From positions 9,734-73,733 of the forward strand of contig DASZOZ010000033.1 in assembly GCA_035550515.1 (NCBI GenBank): a DNA stretch of 64,000 nt. The letters run 5' to 3'. The notes beneath the pieces are model-generated. The model was not told the origin of the DNA. It searched no databases and saw only the letters and a program-made list of their open reading frames with translations. Position 1 is the first letter of the stretch. Every line of letters begins with the position of its first letter. The stretch comes from DATARH01 sp035550515. Its GTDB lineage: Bacteria; Pseudomonadota; Alphaproteobacteria; ATCC43930; CGMCC-115725. A program made the translations under genes and the position numbers. Shown one piece after another: positions 58,548-64,000 of this stretch.

Positions 58548-59354
58548 TCACCCCCGCCGCTGGAGAAATTCCAAGGTCGCGTCGGACGCCGGGTCGGCGT
58601 GGGTTGCCGCGACGTGGTAGGAGTTGCCCGGCAGCACGACGAGCTCCGAGCCGGCGATCTGCTCCTGCCAGGCACGCATCGCCGCGACCGACCCCAATGC
58701 GCTGTCCTCGGTGGTGATCACCAGGGTCGGGCACTGGATCTTGGGGATGTCGGCGCGGATGTCGGCGATCGCGATCGTCGGCATAAAGCCGATCTGGGTC
58801 GAGACCGCGGTGCGCGCCATGTACTTGACCCAGAACTCGAAGCCCTCGGGTGGGAAGTAGTTGCCGAGCCGGTTGCCCATGTTCTGCCGCGCCCAGTATT
58901 CGACGCCGTGGTCCTCGAACATCCTGACCGTGGCGTCGACGCTTTTTGCGGCTTCCTCGCGGTAGGGTGGCGGCGAGCCGACCACGGTCAGCGTCTTGAC
59001 CCGCTCCGGGCGGCGCGCGGCAAAGGCGCGCGCGACGGTGCCGCCGATCTTGGCGCCGACGAGATGGAAGCGGTCGATGCCGAGATGGTCCATCAGCAGG
59101 CAAAAATCCTCGATCAGCCGGTCGAGCGTCCAGGGGAAGCCGCGCGGCATCGGCGAGGATTGGCCGAAACCGCGCATGTCGGGCCGCACCACGCGGTAAT
59201 GCCGCGCCAGCTTCGGCACCCAGCGCCACCAGGCAAGCCCGCTCTCGGCATTGCCGTGCAGCAGCAGCACGGCGTCGGGCGCGGTCCACGGGTCGGTGAA
59301 ATCGTCGACCGCGTAATGCATGTCGAGATCGGCTGAGGGCTTGAAGTTCGGCAT
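58548..59354 (-). CDS. alpha/beta-hydrolase fold protein lacking the nucleophilic Ser
   Basis: 268 residues, clearly alpha/beta-hydrolase: LLLHGNAESGLAWWRWVP (30-47), DMRGFGQSS (59-67), a second half with ITTEDSAL (214-220) and GNSYHVA (243-249, His247). The nucleophile elbow is VGAKIGG, so Lys102 stands where Ser/Asp/Cys is expected. It could be a non-hydrolytic member (cofactor-free oxygenase, lyase or binding protein) or have lost activity. It is probably co-transcribed with the MetE-like gene. Confidence 0.85.
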   Translation of the reverse strand: MPNFKPSADLDMHYAVDDFTDPWTAPDAVLLLHGNAESGLAWWRWVPKLARHYRVVRPDMRGFGQSSPMPRGFPWTLDRLIEDFCLLMDHLGIDRFHLVGAKIGGTVARAFAARRPERVKTLTVVGSPPPYREEAAKSVDATVRMFEDHGVEYWARQNMGNRLGNYFPPEGFEFWVKYMARTAVSTQIGFMPTIAIADIRADIPKIQCPTLVITTEDSALGSVAAMRAWQEQIAGSELVVLPGNSYHVAATHADPASDATLEFLQRRG

Positions 59355-59409
59355 CTCTCCCTCCCGGTGCTGTGTGCCGCGATCCTAGTCGAGAATGCCG
59401 CGGCGCTCT

Positions 59410-59417
59410 GCTATGAT
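59410..59417 (+). promoter_or_regulatory. candidate extended -10 promoter
   Basis: TGCTATGAT (TG at 59409-59410, TATGAT 59412-59417) lies 30 bp before the dioxygenase start, with GGGAGG as ribosome site between. No good -35 is seen, as expected for an extended -10. Confidence 0.4.
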
Positions 59418-59447
59418 TTGCAAAACCCGCTTCCAGGGAGGTGCACG

Positions 59448-60500
59448 ATGGGCGAAATCCTCGGTATCGGCGTCACCCATTACCCCGGCCTCATCCAGCC
59501 CGACGAGCAGATGGCCGGGCTGCTGAACCGCACGCTGAACAGCGACCAGGTGCCGGAAAACCTCAAGGACCCCAAGACCTGGCCGGCGCCGATGCGCGCG
59601 GAGTGGAAAGACCCCGTGGCCGCGGCCAAGGAACACCGCAAGCGCCTGGTCAACGGCTTCCGCAAGACGCGCGAGGCGATCGACGCGTTCAAACCGGACT
59701 TCGTCGTGATCTTTGGCGACGACCAGTACGAGAACTTCCGCGAGGAAGGCGTGCCGTCGTTCTGCGTCTTTCTGCAGGAGGAGACCGAGTCGCACCCGTT
59801 CCACCGCTATGCCGCGGGCAGCACCAATGTGTGGGGCGAGGGCAAGGAAACGGTCGTCAAGACCAGGGGCCACAAGGCCGGCGCGTCGTATCTCGCGGCA
59901 AAGCTGATCGAGCAGGATTTCGACGTCAGCTATGCCTACAAGATGCGCTATGAGAACGGGCTGCCGCACGCTTTCATCAACACCGTGATGTATCTCGATT
60001 ACGACCGGAAGGGGTTCCCGTACCCGGTCGTGCCGTTCCACGTGAACTGCTACGGGTCGAGCGTCATCGCCAAGCGCGGCTCAACCGCGCACCTGACCGG
60101 CGAGGCCGACCCCAACCTGGTCGACCCGCCCGGCCCCAACCCGCGGCGCTGCTTCGATGTCGGCGCGGCGATCGCCCGCCTCTTGGCGGACAGCCCGTGG
60201 CGCGTGGCGCTGATCGCGTCGTCCTCGTGGTCGCACGCCTTCCTGACGCCGAAGAACCACTATCTCTACCCGGACAATGCCGGCGACCGCGCCCGTTTCG
60301 ACGAGTTGTCGTCGGGCAAGCAGTCGCGCTGGCGCGAGCTCACCACGGCGCAGATCGAAGACGCCGGGCAGCAGGAATTCCTCAACTGGGTGACGCTCGG
60401 CGGCGCGATGAGCCAGCTGAAGCGCGAGCCCGAGATCGTCGACTACGTCGAAAGCTACATCTTCAACTCGGACAAGTGCTTCGCCGTCTGGCGGCCGTAA
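59448..60500 (+). CDS. LigB-type (class III) extradiol dioxygenase-like protein
   Basis: 350 residues from ATG 59448. PF02900-like: MGEILGIGVTHYPGL with a first metal His at 11, a second segment FVVIFGDDQYENF (86-97), and SSSWSHAFL near 258-266. In LigB the second ligand His lies in a motif like GNDH; here that position is Gln93 (GDDQ). The C-terminal 40 residues (EFLNWVTLGGAMSQLKREPEIVDYV) resemble a small extra helix. Probably opens an aromatic ring, but with a changed metal site. It diverges from the hydrolase and starts a pair with the esterase. Confidence 0.83.
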   Translation: MGEILGIGVTHYPGLIQPDEQMAGLLNRTLNSDQVPENLKDPKTWPAPMRAEWKDPVAAAKEHRKRLVNGFRKTREAIDAFKPDFVVIFGDDQYENFREEGVPSFCVFLQEETESHPFHRYAAGSTNVWGEGKETVVKTRGHKAGASYLAAKLIEQDFDVSYAYKMRYENGLPHAFINTVMYLDYDRKGFPYPVVPFHVNCYGSSVIAKRGSTAHLTGEADPNLVDPPGPNPRRCFDVGAAIARLLADSPWRVALIASSSWSHAFLTPKNHYLYPDNAGDRARFDELSSGKQSRWRELTTAQIEDAGQQEFLNWVTLGGAMSQLKREPEIVDYVESYIFNSDKCFAVWRP

Positions 60501-60515
60501 CCCTCGCTTGCCGCG

Positions 60516-61457
60516 ATGAACGACGCGTCGATCACCCTGCCGCCGCCGCGGGTCGAGCCGTATCGCGGGCCGCCGCCGCACGAGAAAGGTCCGCCGGTCT
60601 TTCTCGACTATGACCAGGTCGAGCTCGACGCCGCCTATGACCAGGCGGTCTATCAACCCAACATCCTGCAGCTCAACAAGCGCTGGGCGAGCAACAGCGC
60701 CCGCACCCGCGCCCGCCTCGGCGAGCCGCAGCGCTGCGCCTATGGCGAGACCGGCATCGAGCAGCTCGACATCTTCCGCACGGCGCGGCCCGACGCCCCC
60801 GTCTTCATCTTCATCCACGGCGGCGCCTGGATCCGCGGCGACGCCAAGACCTACGCGGCGCCGGCCGAGATGTTCGTCGGCGCCGGCGCGCATTACATCG
60901 TGCCCGACTTCATCAATGTCGCGGAGGCCGGCGGCAGCCTGTTCCCGATGGCCGAGCAGGTGCGGCGCGCGATCGCCTGGGTATGGCGCAACGCCGCCGG
61001 CTTTGGCGGCGACCGGAACCGGATTTACATCGGCGGCCAGTCCTCCGGCGCGCATCTCGCGGCGGTGGCGCTGACGACGGACTGGCAGGCTCACGACGTG
61101 CCGCGCGACATCATCAAGGGCGGGTTGTGCACCAGCGGGATGTACGAACTGGCGCCGGTGCGTCTCTCGGCGCGTGCCAATTACGTTAAGTTCACCGATG
61201 CGATGGTCGAGGCGCTGAGCCCGATCCGCCATCTCGACCGGCTCGCCGCGCCGGTCATCGTTTCCTACGGCACATACGAGACGCCCGAGTTCATCCGCCA
61301 AGCCCAGGCGTTCGCCGCGGCGGTACGCGATGCCGGGAAACTGCGCGAACTGATCGTCGCCGAGAACTACAGCCATCTCGAACTGCCCGAGACGCTGTGC
61401 AACCCTTACGGCATCCTCGGCGACGCCGTGCTGAAGATGATGGGGCTCTCCGGCTGA
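60516..61457 (+). CDS. alpha/beta hydrolase, esterase/formamidase-like
   Basis: 313 residues. HGGAWIRGDAKTYA (105-118, the HGGxW oxyanion motif of carboxylesterase/hormone-sensitive-lipase and kynurenine formamidase groups), GGQSSGAHLA with Ser near 172, and a C-terminal NYSHLELPE His near 290. Starts 15 bp after the dioxygenase stop, so likely co-transcribed, and could hydrolyse a ring-cleavage or ester intermediate. No signal peptide. Confidence 0.86.
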   Translation: MNDASITLPPPRVEPYRGPPPHEKGPPVFLDYDQVELDAAYDQAVYQPNILQLNKRWASNSARTRARLGEPQRCAYGETGIEQLDIFRTARPDAPVFIFIHGGAWIRGDAKTYAAPAEMFVGAGAHYIVPDFINVAEAGGSLFPMAEQVRRAIAWVWRNAAGFGGDRNRIYIGGQSSGAHLAAVALTTDWQAHDVPRDIIKGGLCTSGMYELAPVRLSARANYVKFTDAMVEALSPIRHLDRLAAPVIVSYGTYETPEFIRQAQAFAAAVRDAGKLRELIVAENYSHLELPETLCNPYGILGDAVLKMMGLSG

Positions 61458-61477
61458 ACGCCCCTACTCATCGTCGC

Positions 61478-61626
61478 CTTGGCCGGGCCTGACCCGGCCA
61501 TCCACGTCTTCTTGTTCCGGCGTCCGAGAATGAAGACGTGGACCCCCGGGTCAAGCCGGTCAAGCCCGGGGGAGGCGTACCGCCGTTTTTCCCTTGGCCG
61601 GGCTTGACCCGGCCATCTACGTCTTC
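61478..61626. repeat. three-copy GGCCGGGCTTGACCCGGCC repeat cluster
   Basis: CTTGGCCGGGCCTGACCCGG followed by CCATCCACGTCTTC at 61481-61514, an inverted version (GAAGACGTGGACCCCCGGGT) near 61532-61557, and CTTGGCCGGGCTTGACCCGG followed by CCATCTACGTCTTC at 61593-61626. A 9 bp GTCAAGCCG/GTCAAGCCC tandem lies at 61550-61567. It fills the 167 bp spacer between the esterase and GIY-YIG genes. Same family as at 7.2 and 23.0 kb. Confidence 0.8.
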
Positions 61627-61909
61627 ACATCAGACGATCGTACAGATCTTCCCAAAACGGGTTTTCCCGGTGGATTAACTGGACTTTCCACTTGCGCGGC
61701 CAGTGCTTCATGTTCATCTCGCGTTGCCGCGCCGCGAGAATAGTCGGGTGTTCTTCAAAATAGACGAGGCGCTTCAGGCCGTATCGCTTTGTAAAGCCAT
61801 CGACGACGCCCTCGCGATGCTCCCAGGCACGGCGAGAGAGATTCATCGCAGTGCCGATGTAAAGAATTCCGTTCTTCTTGTTGGTCATCATGTAGAGCCA
61901 AACGCTCAT
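61625..61909 (-). CDS. GIY-YIG domain protein
   Basis: 94 residues, all one GIY-YIG domain: VWLYMMTNKKNGILYIGTAMNL (the GIY/YIG pair is MMTNKKNGILYIG), RAWEHREG with the conserved Arg/His, and E in YFEEHPTILAAREREMNM-like ARQREMNMKHW. These stand-alone proteins (UPF0213/YhbQ-like) are possible structure-specific nucleases or DNA-repair factors. Its 3' end borders the repeat cluster, and a copy of CCCGGGGGAGG lies before it. Single-gene unit. Confidence 0.87.
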   Translation of the reverse strand: MSVWLYMMTNKKNGILYIGTAMNLSRRAWEHREGVVDGFTKRYGLKRLVYFEEHPTILAARQREMNMKHWPRKWKVQLIHRENPFWEDLYDRLM

Positions 61910-61987
61910 GGCATACGGATGGCCTGCGGTCGTGCCCCGATAAGAACGACGTGGGTGGCCGAGCCCGGGGGAGGGGAATGGTACGTC

Positions 61988-63115
61988 CTACTCCCGCAAA
62001 TCCTCGAAGAATTCCTTGACCTTGGCGAAGAAGCCGGCGCTTTCCGGGTGCGTCTTGCTTTCGTCGGCTTCCTTCTCGAATTCGCGCAGCAATTCCTGCT
62101 GACGCTTGTTCAGGTTGACCGGCGTCTCGACCACGGCCTGGACGTACATGTCGCCGCGCACCGGCGAGCGCAGCACCGTCATGCCCTTGCCCTTGAGGCG
62201 GAAGCGGTGGCCGGACTGCGTGCCCGCGGGCACGGTGACCTTGGTGCGGGTGCCCTCGACGGTCGGCACCTCGATCGTGCCGCCGAGCGCCGCCGTGGTG
62301 AACGGCAGCGGCACGCGGCAGTAGATGTTGGCGCCGTCGCGCTGGAAGATCGCGTGCTGGCCGATGCCGATAAAGATGTAGAGATCGCCCGGCGCGCCGC
62401 CGAGCAGCCCGGCCTCGCCCTCGCCGGCAAGGCGGATGCGGGTGCCATCCTCGACGCCCGGCGGGATATTGACCGACAGCGTCTTCTCGCGCCGCACCCG
62501 GCCCTGGCCGCCGCAGGCGCGGCAGGGCTTTTCGATCACCGTGCCGGCGCCCTGGCAGGTCGGGCAGGTGCGCTCGATGGTAAAGAACCCCTGTTGCGCG
62601 CGGACCCGCCCGTGACCTTGGCAGGTGCGGCAGGTCGCCGGCGACGAGCCGGGTTCGGCGCCGCGGCCGTGGCACGGCTCGCATTGCGCGAAGGTGCTGA
62701 CGCGCACCGTGGTCTGCTTGCCCTTGAACGCGTCTTCGAGGCTGATTTCGAGGTTGTAGCGCAGGTCGCTGCCGCTGCGGTTCGGCCCGGTCTCGCGCCG
62801 GCCGGCGCCCATCGCGCCGAACATCTCCTCGAAGATGTCGGCGAACCCGCCCGAGAAACCGCCAAAACCGCCGGCGCCCGCGCCGCCGTTTTCGAACGCG
62901 GCGTGGCCAAAGCGGTCGTAAGCGGCGCGCTTCTGGTCGTCCTTGAGGACGTCGTAGGCTTCGTTGACGTCCTTGAATTTCTGTTCGGCGGTCTTGTCCC
63001 CGGCGTTGCGGTCGGGGTGGTACTGCATCGCCATCTTGCGATAGGCGCGCTTCAACTCGTCGGCGCTCGCGCCTTTACCGACGCCGAGGGTCTCGTAGTA
63101 ATCCTGCTTAGCCAT
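61988..63115 (-). CDS. dnaJ: chaperone protein DnaJ
   Basis: 375 residues from ATG 63115 (an in-frame TTG at 63121 is weaker). J domain 1-70 with HPD (residues 33-35), Gly/Phe-rich segment to about 110, four zinc-binding CxxCxGxG repeats (CEPCHGRG, CRTCQGHG, CPTCQGAG, CRACGGQG, about 147-205) and C-terminal substrate-binding domains. It stimulates the ATPase of DnaK and delivers clients. It lies 117 bp downstream of dnaK, the usual order. Confidence 0.97.
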   Translation of the reverse strand: MAKQDYYETLGVGKGASADELKRAYRKMAMQYHPDRNAGDKTAEQKFKDVNEAYDVLKDDQKRAAYDRFGHAAFENGGAGAGGFGGFSGGFADIFEEMFGAMGAGRRETGPNRSGSDLRYNLEISLEDAFKGKQTTVRVSTFAQCEPCHGRGAEPGSSPATCRTCQGHGRVRAQQGFFTIERTCPTCQGAGTVIEKPCRACGGQGRVRREKTLSVNIPPGVEDGTRIRLAGEGEAGLLGGAPGDLYIFIGIGQHAIFQRDGANIYCRVPLPFTTAALGGTIEVPTVEGTRTKVTVPAGTQSGHRFRLKGKGMTVLRSPVRGDMYVQAVVETPVNLNKRQQELLREFEKEADESKTHPESAGFFAKVKEFFEDLRE

Positions 63116-63171
63116 GGCCAATCAAGGTTCGACTCGCGGAGGGAGTGCCACCCCCGGGCCTGTCGCCCGGG

Positions 63172-63203
63172 GGTGAGCAAGGATCACGGTGAGCAAGGAT
63201 CAC
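63172..63203. repeat. 16 bp perfect tandem duplication in the dnaK-dnaJ spacer
   Basis: GGTGAGCAAGGATCAC occurs at 63172-63187 and 63188-63203, 30 bp from the dnaK stop. Same unit length as the duplications at 16.0 and 31.8 kb. Confidence 0.95.
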
Positions 63204-63232
63204 GCCTTGCGGCACTGCCGTCCAGCCGGGAA

Positions 63233-64000
<768 letters not shown>

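Overview
This is a 64 kb, very GC-rich window with densely packed genes on both strands. Split glycine decarboxylase (gcvPA/gcvPB), thrB overlapping rnhA, dnaK followed by dnaJ, many GTG/TTG starts and small GC-rich foldback repeats in the spacers all point to an alphaproteobacterium, perhaps Rhodospirillales-like and environmental; I cannot place it more finely. No rRNA, tRNA, CRISPR array, transposase or phage gene was seen.

Layout. 1-2.3 kb: alpha/beta hydrolase (cut by the left edge) coupled to a membrane-anchored MurF-like ligase. 2.4-9 kb, mostly minus: methyltransferase, GST, type III CoA-transferase, M20 amidohydrolase, TauE/SafE permease, ThDP enzyme. 9.2-17.2 kb: MFS transporter, luciferase-like monooxygenase, hydrolase, a 6-oxocamphor-hydrolase-like crotonase, a lactonase-like amidohydrolase and two acyl-CoA dehydrogenases, a set that reads as oxidation and C-C cleavage of a cyclic ketone. 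17.4-25.6 kb: acyl-CoA ligase, enoyl-CoA hydratase, orphan molybdenum hydroxylase large subunit, SGNH hydrolase, periplasmic binding protein. 25.7-31.1 kb: 1-Cys peroxiredoxin, then the glycine cleavage operon under a tandem glycine riboswitch. 31.2-37.2 kb: lipoprotein-like protein, double-CDGSH protein, thrB, rnhA, a winged-helix-like protein, methyltransferase, kup. 37.2-45.5 kb: catabolic genes (amidohydrolases, SDR, hydrolase, F420/flavin oxidoreductase, hydratase), a CobW GTPase and a toxin-antitoxin pair with a broken toxin. 45.5-48.8 kb: a second toxin-antitoxin pair with a broken toxin, a secreted peptide, a second copy of the 490-residue amidohydrolase and a 47-bp tandem array. 48.8-56.2 kb: deacetylase, DUF29, aminotransferase, VOC and RraA-like genes, three secreted Gly/Ser-rich proteins and a second ThDP enzyme. 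56.3-64 kb: YihY-type membrane protein, MetE-like methyltransferase, hydrolase lacking its serine, LigB-type dioxygenase, esterase, GIY-YIG protein, dnaJ and the end of dnaK.

The genome looks equipped for catabolism of cyclic and aromatic organics through CoA thioesters. The most unusual things seen are (i) repeated 15-20 bp perfect or near-perfect tandem duplications, three of which copy a gene's stop codon, (ii) two toxin genes broken by frameshifts while their antitoxins stay intact, (iii) neighbouring catabolic genes whose canonical catalytic residue is replaced, and (iv) a cyclic-ketone degradation set resembling the camphor route. No clearly new defence or mobile system was found.
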